Assembly: GCF_002005105.1 (NCBI RefSeq)
Contig: NZ_MSCV01000018.1
Location: 47,683 to 111,682 of the forward strand
Length of the DNA stretch: 64,000 bases
Direction: 5' to 3'
Origin: Methylocaldum sp. 14B
GTDB lineage: Bacteria; Pseudomonadota; Gammaproteobacteria; Methylococcales; Methylococcaceae
In this document: positions 54,484-63,800 of the stretch, one piece after another
How positions within the stretch are numbered: position 1 is the stretch's first letter
How the letters are laid out: every line of letters begins with the position of its first letter
Program-made: the position numbers and the translations under genes
Notes under the pieces: generated by a model
Database searches by the model: none
Told to the model about the DNA's origin: nothing
The model's input: the letters and a program-made list of their open reading frames with translations, nothing else

Positions 54484-54975
54484 CTACAGAGTCTTGCGCC
54501 TTCGCCGATATCGAGACGCCGCAAAGCCAATCAGCGCTAGGCCCGATGCGATACCGAACAGGCTTACGATTCGTGTCGTCAAGCGCTCTACGCCGGAGTC
54601 GGCGCCGACATTGAGCGGGATTCTCAGTATGTCTTGTTCCGGAACGGCATCTGTTCCACCCTTGATCAGGTAGATCGCGTAATACCCATTCGTATCAAGG
54701 TCAAAATGCGATTCGATGACACCTTTGGAATAAGTTTTGGCGAGAACCTCCGATATGGTGCGCAGATCCTTGAAGTTTTCAGCATCGCTTTCATCGCCGC
54801 CCGTAAACTCCTGTTCGACGATCCGGATGCCGATAGGCATGCTCCTCGGTTCGTTACCGACCAGATCCGCTGTAAAAAACACCTTGCCGGGTGTTGGTAT
54901 ATCTTGGCAGTACGAGCGGAATAACTCTTTCGTTAATCTTGCATCCTGGTTTTCGTCGGACGGCTGGAGATGCAC
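54484..54975 (-). pseudogene. 5'-truncated gene for a C-terminally membrane-anchored protein
   Basis: From a GTG at 54975 the frame gives 163 residues: HLQPSDENQDARLTKELFR, FFTADLVGNEPRSMPIGIRI, a C-terminal helix (VSLFGIASGLALIGFAAS) and a basic stop-transfer RYRRRRK. The open frame continues upstream in coding style (ASVYFSVHLQP) into a MITE/REP element, where a TAG stops it. The expected signal peptide is missing. I infer that the element insertion removed the 5' end. Function unknown. Confidence 0.55.
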
Positions 54976-55009
54976 GCTGAAATAGACAGACGCTCGGCCG
55001 GGGCGTGGC

Positions 55010-55156
55010 GTCGAGAAAGGACTCCCGACCTACAGGGTGCTACAGTCGTAGGTCGGCAATCCTTTGCCGACGAACCCGTTGGCCCAACTGTACCGTCGGA
55101 AAAGGATTTCCGACCTACTCGCAAGTACCCGTACAGTAGGTATGAAAATGCTCGAG
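55010..55156. repeat. MITE-like element inserted between two broken genes
   Basis: The right end is CATACCTACTGTACGGG-type sequence, inverted, ending GAAAATGCTCGA (55144-55155). The middle carries the REP units and a CTACAGGGTGCTACAGTCGTAG stretch shared with 36150-36180. The left terminus cannot be placed. It breaks an RHS fragment on the right and the membrane-protein gene on the left. Confidence 0.65.
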
Positions 55157-55510
55157 CGGGGAGCTCCCCAGGTGGTCGGAAATGATGTGATAGGCGTGGC
55201 CGCCCCGGATGAGGTACGCCGGTACGTTGCCCTTATCGGCATAGACGAAGGCGCTGACGATCTGGTTCTCACCGTCCAGTTCGGCGATCGGGCGGAGCCT
55301 GTCCTGGTAGAGGAAGCCTTGGACCGGAGTCCCGTTCACCTGCTTGCCGATGCGCCGGTGTTGGCCGTCGATCCGGTAGTCGATCACCGTGCCGGCTGGC
55401 AGGGTGACGTGCCTTAAGTTGCCGAACAGGTCATAGGTGAAGCCAGTGACCAGCCCGCCCACCGTTTTCGATGTCAAGTCGCCGTTGGCAGTGTAGGTAT
55501 AAGTTCGCGA
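55152..55510 (-). pseudogene. RHS core remnant (fourth displaced tip), cut by the MITE
   Basis: The minus frame reads [14 protein letters not shown] through [35 protein letters not shown] and IISDHLGS, the standard RHS core end. After HLGS the sequence leaves the RHS and enters the repeat. The hallmark [14 protein letters not shown] and any toxin are absent. It is thus a decayed cassette at the far end of the array. Confidence 0.8.
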
Positions 55511-55560
55511 TCGATGCCTATGCGGAGTTTAATCGAAGGGCACTTCGTGGCTCACCGCAT

Positions 55561-56106
55561 TCAATGCAGATTCTTCTGACCAGTGATTTTAAACTCCGGC
55601 AAATCTTCTAAACATTCCGTAACGATAAATACCGAAAGATCCGGAATGTTAATTGTATATTGCTTCTCAGAATTCCTATTATTTTTTTTAAGAATAGCAT
55701 CAAATCCGAACACCTGAACACGAGCATAAGGGTTATGGCTTGGCTCCTTTTCAAGCATAACCATTACATCGTTAGCTTTTCTGACCATTGAAGGACCAAG
55801 CTCAGAAAATATTACTTTCTTATTAGGTTCGCTGACCTTCTCGAAAACATAAATAACTTCATCAACCGCTTCGTCAGCATTAATAGCAGGAAAAATACCG
55901 TAAATAAATCCGCGTTTCGAGCTCTTTTCCTTTGAATATGAGACTACCCAGTTTTTTGGACGATTAACAATAGCACTTCCAACGAAAATCGTGTCATATA
56001 TCCTCAAATATTTCTGGACAAATAAAGCACTCCTGTCGATGTCAAACGATGCCAACGAAATTATGCACACTGCGACAAGAAGAACGAAACTCCGCCGAAT
56101 TTTCAT
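55561..56106 (-). CDS. Candidate immunity protein for RHS tip 3 (exported or membrane-anchored)
   Basis: 181 residues from the ATG at 56106; an upstream start inside tip 3 is less likely. MKIRRSFVLLVAVCIISLAS is a signal peptide or anchor. The rest is polar and AT-rich, with a KKVIFSELGPSMVRKANDVM segment. No family is recognised. It begins 25 bases after the stop of the RHS tip, the normal place for a cognate immunity gene. A periplasmic location would imply that the toxin acts at the membrane or periplasm. Confidence 0.6.
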   Translation of the reverse strand: MKIRRSFVLLVAVCIISLASFDIDRSALFVQKYLRIYDTIFVGSAIVNRPKNWVVSYSKEKSSKRGFIYGIFPAINADEAVDEVIYVFEKVSEPNKKVIFSELGPSMVRKANDVMVMLEKEPSHNPYARVQVFGFDAILKKNNRNSEKQYTINIPDLSVFIVTECLEDLPEFKITGQKNLH

Positions 56107-56131
56107 AGAGCAAGAAATTTGGTTGCGATCT

Positions 56132-57259
56132 TTAAGGGTCTTTGAATGTTGGGACGGGGTCAGCAAGAGCTCCTCCAGCATATGTCCCAGGAACCTGTGC
56201 GCCTTTCAGCGCAGCGTCTGCTGCTGATTTCGTCAGGTCCTTAATCGCATCAGAGGTTGCATTTGGGCAATAATTCTTCGGGATTGGTTTGCCCGCTAGA
56301 ATGTTGCTCATCACTTCATCGTCGTCACGTTTAGCCTTCTTCACGCGTTCCGCGTCTCGCATACCTTCTGAGTACGCGTCGATAAAATCATAAATTGCTT
56401 TTCCAGCAGCAATAACAACGACAGCGGCCGCTATTTGCTGAAAAAGTTGCCCATCCGAGTCGATCCAATTCACCGGGTCATTCAAGACATATCCGTATAA
56501 GTTAGTGTCCCCGCCGGCAAACCTTATCGGATCCTTCGTCGTCCAGCGCCCCGTCTCCGGATCATAATCCCGCGCGCCGAAACGGACCAGGCCGGTGTCG
56601 CGATCGTAGAGGCCGCCGGCATAGCCGAAGGGCTGGAAGCCGGGGTTCGTGTCGAGGATGACCTGGCCCCAAGGGTCGTAGTCCAGCCGCTGCATCACGG
56701 TGCCGTCGGCCGTGTTAACGACGAGCCGGGGGCTACCGAGGTGATCCGTGAGGATCCGGTAGGTGTTACCGCCCCGGATCAGGTAGGCCGGCACGTTGGC
56801 CTTATCGGCATAGACAAAGCGGCTGACGATCTGGTTCTGGCCATGCAGTTCCGCGATCGGGCGGAGCCTGTCCTGGTAGAGGAAGCCTTGGACCGGAGTC
56901 CCGTTCACCTGCTTGCCGATGCGCCGGTGTTGGCCGTCGATCCGGTAGTCGATCACCGTGCCGCCCGGCTGGGTCACCTGCCTTAAGTTACCGAAACCGT
57001 CATAGCGGAAGCCGGTGACTTGCCCGCCCACCGTTTTCGATGTCAAGTCGCCGTGGGCGGTGTAGGCGTAGGCGGCTCCGTTGTAGCTCGTGAGCCGGTC
57101 CTGGGCGTCGTAGGTGGCGACTTCGACACCGTTGACGGTGGTCCGGTTGCCGTTGGCGTCATAGCCGTAGGTGGCCTGGACGGCTCCGTTCTGCCTGACT
57201 TCAGCTCGTGTAGATACCGTATTAGCGTCAGCGTAATGCGCCGAATGGACCGCTCTCAT
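56132..57259 (-). CDS. Displaced RHS tip 3: core fragment plus toxin-like C-terminus
   Basis: 375 residues. About 265 residues of RHS core ([20 protein letters not shown] through [14 protein letters not shown] and [22 protein letters not shown]) precede a unique C-terminus with a hydrophobic stretch ([18 protein letters not shown]), a Lys/Asp-rich linker, and an end of unknown fold ([20 protein letters not shown]). The ATG is in non-RHS sequence, so it is probably a silent cassette rather than an expressed protein. The toxin is not identified. Confidence 0.72.
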   Translation of the reverse strand: MRAVHSAHYADANTVSTRAEVRQNGAVQATYGYDANGNRTTVNGVEVATYDAQDRLTSYNGAAYAYTAHGDLTSKTVGGQVTGFRYDGFGNLRQVTQPGGTVIDYRIDGQHRRIGKQVNGTPVQGFLYQDRLRPIAELHGQNQIVSRFVYADKANVPAYLIRGGNTYRILTDHLGSPRLVVNTADGTVMQRLDYDPWGQVILDTNPGFQPFGYAGGLYDRDTGLVRFGARDYDPETGRWTTKDPIRFAGGDTNLYGYVLNDPVNWIDSDGQLFQQIAAAVVVIAAGKAIYDFIDAYSEGMRDAERVKKAKRDDDEVMSNILAGKPIPKNYCPNATSDAIKDLTKSAADAALKGAQVPGTYAGGALADPVPTFKDP

Positions 57260-57350
57260 ACGGCGGAAGGGTTATCCGGGCGCTCCCCGGACAACCGTTT
57301 GCGATTGGGATACGCGAGTACGCTATTTCGCCCTACGCGGGCTAACCCTT
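57260..57350. repeat. Junction repeat between RHS cassettes
   Basis: It contains GTTATCCGGGCGCTCCCCGG with CCGTTTGCGATTGGG, a module also present inside the MITE-like elements, and CTACGCGGGCTAACCC. It lies between immunity gene 2 and the start of the tip 3 core. Confidence 0.5.
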
Positions 57351-57932
57351 TTACGGGTTGATTACGCTCGTTGCAATAGCTTTTATAGTCTGCTGTTGTT
57401 GTGTTTTGAACTCATCAAAATTGTCTTGACTTCCGTGATACTCAACTAAAATCTTGCTTGCTTGCACTTTGCAAAATACGTGGAACTGCCGATTATCCAA
57501 AGTCTCTGAAGTACCTTCGAACTGAATGCATGTTACAGGCACGCCATTCTCAATATAGGAGTATTTCTTATAGTTCTCGCAGTTTATTCTTGCACACAAC
57601 TTACTTAATGCTTCTGATAATCGGTCAATATCAAATTTTGCATCTCCAATCATAATATAGCTTTCATTAGGGAAGGTTGTTTTAGATGTGTCAAATTTAC
57701 CGATTAATATAGGCTGATCATTCGAAATTGAAAATAAAGATGAATCAGTATTTGGGAAAACAAAATAATCATCATCGACAAATAGCTTTATGTTACGCCA
57801 ACAAATCTCTTTTCCTATCCACATTTTCCAACCATATCTTAAGATATGGTTGGAAAAGTAGTTAACTAGAAACGCGACCCCAATTACGATCAAAACCTTA
57901 GCGATAGAATTCGAGTTAATTGTCATGCTCAT
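57351..57932 (-). CDS. Candidate immunity protein for RHS tip 2 (membrane-anchored)
   Basis: 193 residues, strongly AT-rich against the RHS core. One N-terminal transmembrane helix (IAKVLIVIGVAFLVNYFSNHIL), then a soluble part (LFVDDDYFVFPNTDSSLFSI, YIMIGDAKFDIDRLSEALSK) ending QQQTIKAIATSVINP. No known family. The start lies 16 bases after the tip 2 stop. A single-pass anchor again suggests a toxin acting at or through the inner membrane. Confidence 0.6.
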   Translation of the reverse strand: MSMTINSNSIAKVLIVIGVAFLVNYFSNHILRYGWKMWIGKEICWRNIKLFVDDDYFVFPNTDSSLFSISNDQPILIGKFDTSKTTFPNESYIMIGDAKFDIDRLSEALSKLCARINCENYKKYSYIENGVPVTCIQFEGTSETLDNRQFHVFCKVQASKILVEYHGSQDNFDEFKTQQQQTIKAIATSVINP

Positions 57933-57948
57933 TAATTAATTGCTTAGA

Positions 57949-58880
57949 TTAAGGGCAGCGCTTTGAGGCTATCTTTGGCAATTTGTTACCGAAATTGAAT
58001 TCAAGCTTCTTGCTAGCAACACCGAATTCTGATGCATCTTTTGCTAGCTGCTTTGTGGCATCTTGGTATTTATCGTCTGCTTTTTCAGCATTGTTTGGCT
58101 CCCCTTTTAATAACTTATCTAGCTCTTGATGTCTTTGTTTCCCTGCGTCATTTGCTTTCTTTGCTGCATTTTGTGCGGTCATAAGATTATCTATGACGTT
58201 ATAAATTGCATAGCCAGTAGCAATAATACCAATGGCTGCCGCTGGGGATAATGTGCCTTCGGCATCAATAGAATTTATCGGATCATTCAATACATATCCG
58301 TATAGGTTGGTGTCCCCACCGGCAAACCGAATCGGATCCTTCGCCGTCCAGCGCCCCGTCTCCGGATCATAATCCCTTGCGCCGAAGCGGACCAGGCCGG
58401 TGTCGCGGTCGTAGAGGCCGCCGGCAAAGCCGAAGGGCTGGAAGCCCGGGTTCGTATCGAGGATGATCTGGCCCCAGGCGTCGTAGTCGAGCCGCTGCAT
58501 CACGGTGCCGTCTGCGGTGTGGACGACCAGTCGGGGGCTGCCGAGGTGATCGGAAATAATCCGGTAGGTGTGGCCGTCCCGGATCAAATACGCCGGCACG
58601 TGGCTCTTATCGGCATAGACGAAACGGCTGACGATCTGGTTCTGGCCATGCAGTTCCGCGATCGGGCGGAGCCCGTCCTGGTAAAGGAAGCCTTGGACCC
58701 GAGTGCCGTTCACCTGCTTGCCGATGCGCCGGTTGCGCCCGTCGATCCGGTAGTCGATCACCGTACCGTCCGGCAGGGTCACCTGCCGTAAGTTCCCGAA
58801 CACGTCATAGCTGAAGCCGGTGACCTGCCCGCCCACCGTTTTCGATTTCAAGTCGCCGTTGGCGGTGTAGGCATAGCCCG
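57949..58880 (-). pseudogene. Displaced RHS tip 2: core fragment plus toxin-like C-terminus, no start codon
   Basis: The core reads from [16 protein letters not shown] to [14 protein letters not shown] and [22 protein letters not shown] without any proper start codon. The C-terminus has [20 protein letters not shown], similar to the hydrophobic stretch of tip 3, then a Lys-rich helical region and [16 protein letters not shown]. It is a silent donor cassette by structure. The toxin fold is unknown. Confidence 0.72.
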
Positions 58881-58965
58881 CGTAGGATGTGCCGACGAAG
58901 GAGGCGCATCGATCGTGAACTCGAACGATGCGGTTCCTGCGTCACCGCATCCTACGCGGGCTTCA
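58877..58965. repeat. Junction repeat at the tip 2 boundary
   Basis: CCCGCGTAGGATG near 58881 and CATCCTACGCGGG near 58955 are exact inverses. CGATCGTGAACTCGAACGATGCGGTTC lies within. Related sequences occur at the 5' edges of the tip 1 and tip 4 fragments (GTTCGCGATCGATGC near 60403 and 55505) and at 59055-59090. Confidence 0.6.
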
Positions 58966-58994
58966 TGGCGCTTGACCCGTATAACAGTATCTAC

Positions 58995-59055
58995 GCCGGC
59001 TTATCGGCATAGACGAAGCGGCTGACAACTTGGTTCTGGCCGTTGAGTTCCGCGA
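58995..59055 (-). pseudogene. Tiny RHS core remnant
   Basis: The minus strand reads [18 protein letters not shown], the RHS core segment found in each cassette ([18 protein letters not shown]). It is flanked by junction repeats and no toxin follows. It is the scar of a lost cassette. Confidence 0.7.
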
Positions 59056-59082
59056 CCGATGCGCTTCGTGCCTCAGCGCAAC

Positions 59083-59373
59083 CTATGCGGGCTGTTCCAG
59101 TAGTTGACGCAACTTGAAAAGAGCTTCATTTACAACCTTTTCGCTAATGGAGTCCAGAACACCATTATTTTTTTCAAGCGCATATGACCATGCCGACTCC
59201 AAATCTGAGATACAACTTGTAAATTGATGCTCCCAATCTGACTCCACTTTCGATAGTGCATCTCTCAAAAAAATAAGATCACCTATCAAAGCGCTCAAGC
59301 CAATTGTCCCTTTGGTATAGGAGTCAATCTGCTTATGCATTAATGCTAATTGCCGGATATCGTGTTCATTCAC
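59083..59373 (-). CDS. Candidate immunity protein for RHS tip 1
   Basis: 96 residues, GTG start, two bases after the tip 1 stop, so translationally coupled. It is all-helical in appearance: MHKQIDSYTKGTIGLSALIGDLIFLRDALSKVESDWEHQF. This DLIFLRDAL-SDWEHQF pattern resembles small immunity-like proteins found beside polymorphic toxins. AT-rich. Confidence 0.7.
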   Translation of the reverse strand: MNEHDIRQLALMHKQIDSYTKGTIGLSALIGDLIFLRDALSKVESDWEHQFTSCISDLESAWSYALEKNNGVLDSISEKVVNEALFKLRQLLEQPA

Positions 59374-59375
59374 AG

Positions 59376-60409
59376 CTATCGCTTCCCTGGAATTACGGTA
59401 ACAACGTCATTACCCTCAACTATTACGGTGATGTTATTGTCTGAGTTGTAAATTCTCGTTCGATCGGGAATAGGATCTGGCGAACGTTGGCCATTCTTAA
59501 TTGTGTCTTCAATAACTGATGGTGTTAAACCACGATTCTGCATCTGATCTAGTGCATGTCCGCAATACCGGCGACCATTGACAACTGCATCCGGATTACG
59601 AGTTTGTTGATATGGAGCATTTTGTAACGGAAATCCATTTCTACCGCTTGGCGCACTTGCAGGGGGCGCAAATTTAGCTCCCCCTAAACCGGCGCCAAAA
59701 CCACTGCCGCCACCACCGCCACCCCCACCTCCCGGACCGAATGGGCCAAAAGGGCTGGCAGGATCGGTGTTAACAAGCCCTAAAGGATCAACCCAATTGA
59801 TCGGATCATTCAGAACATAGGCATAGAGATTACTATCGCCGCCGCGGAACCGTATCGGATCCTTCGCCGTCCAGCGCCCCGTCTCCGGATCATAATCCCG
59901 CGCACCGAAGCGGACCAGGCCGGTGTCGCGGTCGTAGAGGCCGCCGGCAAAGCCGAAGGGCTGGAAGCCCGGGTTCGTATCGAGGATGATCTGGCCCCAG
60001 GCGTCGTAGTCGAGCCGCTGCATCACGGTGCCGTCTGCGGTGTGGACGACCAGTCGGGGGCTGCCGAGGTGATCGGAAATAATCCGGTAGGTGTGGCCGT
60101 CCCGGATCAAATACGCCGGCACGTGGCTCTTATCGGCATAGACGAAGCGGCTGACGATCTGGTTCTCACCGTCCAGCTCCGCGATCGGGCAGAGCCCGTC
60201 CTGGTAGAGGAAGCCTTGGACCGGAGTCCCGTTCACCTGCTTGCCTATGCGCCGGTGTTGGCCGTCGATCCGGTAGTCGATCACCGTGCCGTCCGGCAGG
60301 GTGACGTGTCTTAAGTAGCCGAACGCATCATAGCTGAAGGCGGTGACCTGGCCACCCACCGTTTTCGTTTACAGGTCGCTGTTGGCGTCATGACCGTAAG
60401 TTCGCGATC
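59376..60409 (-). pseudogene. Displaced RHS tip 1 with DUF4258-like toxin domain
   Basis: The core fragment ([20 protein letters not shown] to [14 protein letters not shown]) leads into a Pro/Gly-rich linker and a C-terminus with [37 protein letters not shown] and VVTVIPGKR. That is the pattern of DUF4258/BECR-fold RNase-like toxins: a HALDQMxxRG helix and a final strand. Upstream, DANSDL is followed by a TAA at 60369-60371 where the intact gene has Lys, so translation must start downstream of it, if at all. Confidence 0.72.
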
Positions 60410-60480
60410 GATGCGGTTCGTGCCTCGGCGCATCCTATGCGAGCTGGCTCGCCAAATTGCACAGATCATTCCTCCCGAGC

Positions 60481-60843
60481 TCATATACATTGGCTCAGTT
60501 CGTGTAAAACTTCAGAGGCAGAGTGGGTAATGACACTCCACTCTTGGCTATCAAGTAAAACTTTTATATCAATATTTTCTATTGCCTCATAATCGAAACT
60601 ATTTAGAAGATTTCTTAATCTATTGAGGCTTACTTTTTGTTGGCTTGTTAATCCAAATTGATCCGCATAGTTATCAATTAGGTTATCAAGATCGTAGTCA
60701 TCAAAAATCTGGCAATAGATTTCATCTAACGAGGGAAAACAGATATTCTCATGAAGGACCCATGCTCTATACTGCTTTTCTGCATTTGCGATGTTACCAA
60801 TGACTGATAAGATCCCTGAAATCCATTTTTCTCTGTCCATCAT
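60481..60843 (-). CDS. Candidate immunity protein for the full-length RHS protein
   Basis: 120 residues, acidic and helical (PSLDEIYCQIFDDYDLDNLI, LTSQQKVSLNRLRNLLNSFD), AT-rich. It starts 36 bases after the stop of the long RHS gene. No family is recognised. Position and composition fit the immunity partner of the RHS C-terminal toxin. Confidence 0.65.
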   Translation of the reverse strand: MMDREKWISGILSVIGNIANAEKQYRAWVLHENICFPSLDEIYCQIFDDYDLDNLIDNYADQFGLTSQQKVSLNRLRNLLNSFDYEAIENIDIKVLLDSQEWSVITHSASEVLHELSQCI

Positions 60844-60879
60844 GGCAAAAACCCTCTTACGACCATTCTTCTCTTTGAA

Positions 60880-63800
60880 TCATGGGAATGGGAATTTAAA
60901 CTCGTTTATAGGAATGTGAGCTTCCGGGGAATTCGTATTAACGGGATTCCCATTAATATCGTAAGCTGTACCATCTTTCGTGTATTTGAAATATGGCTTC
61001 TGTTGAGCCGGATTTGGACTATTAGGATTTCCTGGCATAAATCGGAACCGCTCGTGAGGGTTGTTTGGATTAATGCATTGGAGTCCACCTCCCTTTTTGG
61101 TTGGCTTCAATATCCAATCAGGTGGCAGTCCAGCAGGGGGCTGAACCGGAAGCTCACCGTTTCCTAATTCATTGACGTGAAATAGTAAATCTAGCACTAG
61201 ACTGCCCGGAGAGATCGGCAATTTTTCGCCTGCCAGCCCAAGAGCATCAATCCAATTTATCGGGTCATCCAGAACATAGGCATACAGATTCGCATCGCCT
61301 CCTTCGAACCGAATCGGATCCTTGGCCGTCCAGCGTCCTGTTTCCGGATCGTAATCCCTTGCGCCGAAGCGGACCAGGCCGGTGTCGCGGTCGTAGAGGC
61401 CGCCGGAAAAGCCGAACGGCTGGAAGCCGGGATTCGTGTCGAGGATGACTTGGCCCCAGGCGTCGTAGTCCAGCCGCTGGACGACGGTGCCGTCGACCGT
61501 GTTGACGACGAGCCTGGGACTCCCAAGGTGATCCGAGATGATCCGGTAGGTGCTGCCGCCCCGGATCAGGTAGGCCGGCACGTTGGCCTTATCGGCATAG
61601 ACAAAGCGGCTGACGATCTGGTTCTGGCCATGCAGTTCCGCGATCGGGCGGAGCCCGTCCTGGTAGAGGAAACCTTGGACCAGGGTGCCGTTCACCGTTT
61701 TACCGATCCGTCGGTTGCGTCCGTCGATCAGGTAGTCGATCACCGTACCGCCCGGCAGGGTCACCTGCCGTAAGTTGCCGAACACATCATAGCTGAAGCC
61801 GGTGACCTGCCCGCCCACCGTTTTCGTTTTCAAGTCGCCGTTGGCGGTGTAGGCAAAGGCGGTCCCGTTGTAGATCGTGAGCCGGTCCTGGGTGTCGTAG
61901 CTGGCGACTTCGAGGCCATTGACGTGAGTCCGATTGCCGTTGGCGTCGTAACCGTAGGTGGCCTGGACGGTCCCGTTATGCTTAACTTCGGTGAGGCGAC
62001 CCGCGAGGTCGTAAGTGTAGACGGTGGTGTCGATCTGGCCGTTGACGGTCTCGGTCTTTTGAGTGATCCGGCCGAGGGCATCTCGGGTGTAGCCAGTCGA
62101 AAAGACGGGGCTGCTGTCGACATTGGCCGTGTAGCCTTGCACCTCGCCGAAACCGCTGTAGGTGAGGCTGTCGGTCACCGTCCCGAGCGCCGTACCGGTC
62201 AAGAGACCGTTTTGGGCATGGCGAGTCAGGGTCAGGGCACCGGCGGAGGTCAGTAGACTATCGGCATCGTAGCCAAAACTGATCGGCGAGCCGTTAACCG
62301 AAACCGTCTTCACGCGGAAGTCGGTGTCGTAGGCGTAGCCGACCGTGCCGGCGATGGACCCGGTCCAGGCGGTTTGGGTGAGGAGCGCGCCGTCGTAGGC
62401 GTAGTTGAGCCCGAGGCTTCCCGGCGCGGTCAGGTTTTGGAGGCGCCCGGCCGCGTCGTAGGCGTAGGCGTACGTGGTCTCGCCCTGGGGCGCCGTCACC
62501 GTCTGGAGCCGTCCTCCCGCATCGTAGGCGAAGGTCACGGTCTCGCCGCCCGGCCGGGTGATCCGGGTGAGTTGCTTGTCCAGATTGTACTGGTAGCGGG
62601 TGGCCGGGTCCGTCGCCTCGACCGTGGGCGGGGTGTAGTGCTCGGTCAGGTCGAGGGGCGTGTAGTCGAAGAGGTGCGCGGGCTGGCCCGGCGGCAGGAG
62701 CGAGGTGAGATTGCCGTTGGCATCGTAGCCGAACTGCACGGACCGGCCGTCGGGCAGGGTTTTGAGGATCACTCGGCCGGCGAGGTCGTACTCGTAGCTC
62801 ACCGTCCGACCGAGCGGATCGGTGACGGTGTGGAGCCAGCCTTGGCTCGGACCGTCGGCATAGTAGTCGTAATGTACCGTACGCGCATCCGAGCCTTGGC
62901 CCAGGATCACCTCCTGCAGGCGTCCGCGCACATCATAAGCGAACTGCTCCGGCTCCAGTCCCGGGATTTGGCGGCTCACCGGTCGGCCCCGATCGTTCAC
63001 GACCGTGGTGAGGGTCCGTCCCACGGGAGAGGTGGCCGTGAAGATCCGGCTGAGGACGTCGAAGACCGTTCGGGAGGTTCGGCCGTTGACCGTTTGAGTC
63101 TCGCTGAACGTGGTGAGGCTCAGAAGATTGCCGGGATCGACCAGGGTGGCGGCGCGGTTCCGGGTCACCGTGGCCGTAAGGCCGCTCGGGGTTTTCACGG
63201 TAGTCGAGGTTGCCACCGGCGCTTGCATACCAAAGCGCGGATCGGGGCCCTCCAGGACCGTGGTGACGGTGTCGTCCGGAGCGGTGCCGATTTCCTCGCC
63301 GTTGGTTTGGAACAGGCGATCGAGCACCGTGCCGTCCGGATAGGTGTTGAGCTGCCGGCGATCGCCGGTCGCGAGATACTCCACCCCAAACGTGGTGGTC
63401 CGTCCCTCCGCCGTGGTCATGGCGGTGCTGAATCCGGAACTCCCTTCGGACCGGAGCAGCATCCAGCCGCCGCCCCCGGCGTTGACATCCTGGATCAACC
63501 GTCCCCGATCATCATAGGTAAAGGTATTCGTGTTCCCCTTCGGGGCGGTAAAGCCGGTGAGAAGGCCATCCGCGGTGTAGCTCATCGCGTGAGTTTCGCC
63601 GGCGGGATTCACAACCGTCGCGAGATAGCCGTTAGCATCTTGGGTCAAAGCGGTGCGCTGGCCATCCGGGGCGACAATGGCCGTGGGGTTGCCCGCTGCG
63701 TCTCGCTCAATGGTGGTCACATTACCGTCAACGTCCGTGACCGAAATCAGGCGCCCCGCGCTATCGTAGCCGAAGCGGTACAGCACCGCGCGAGTCAAGG

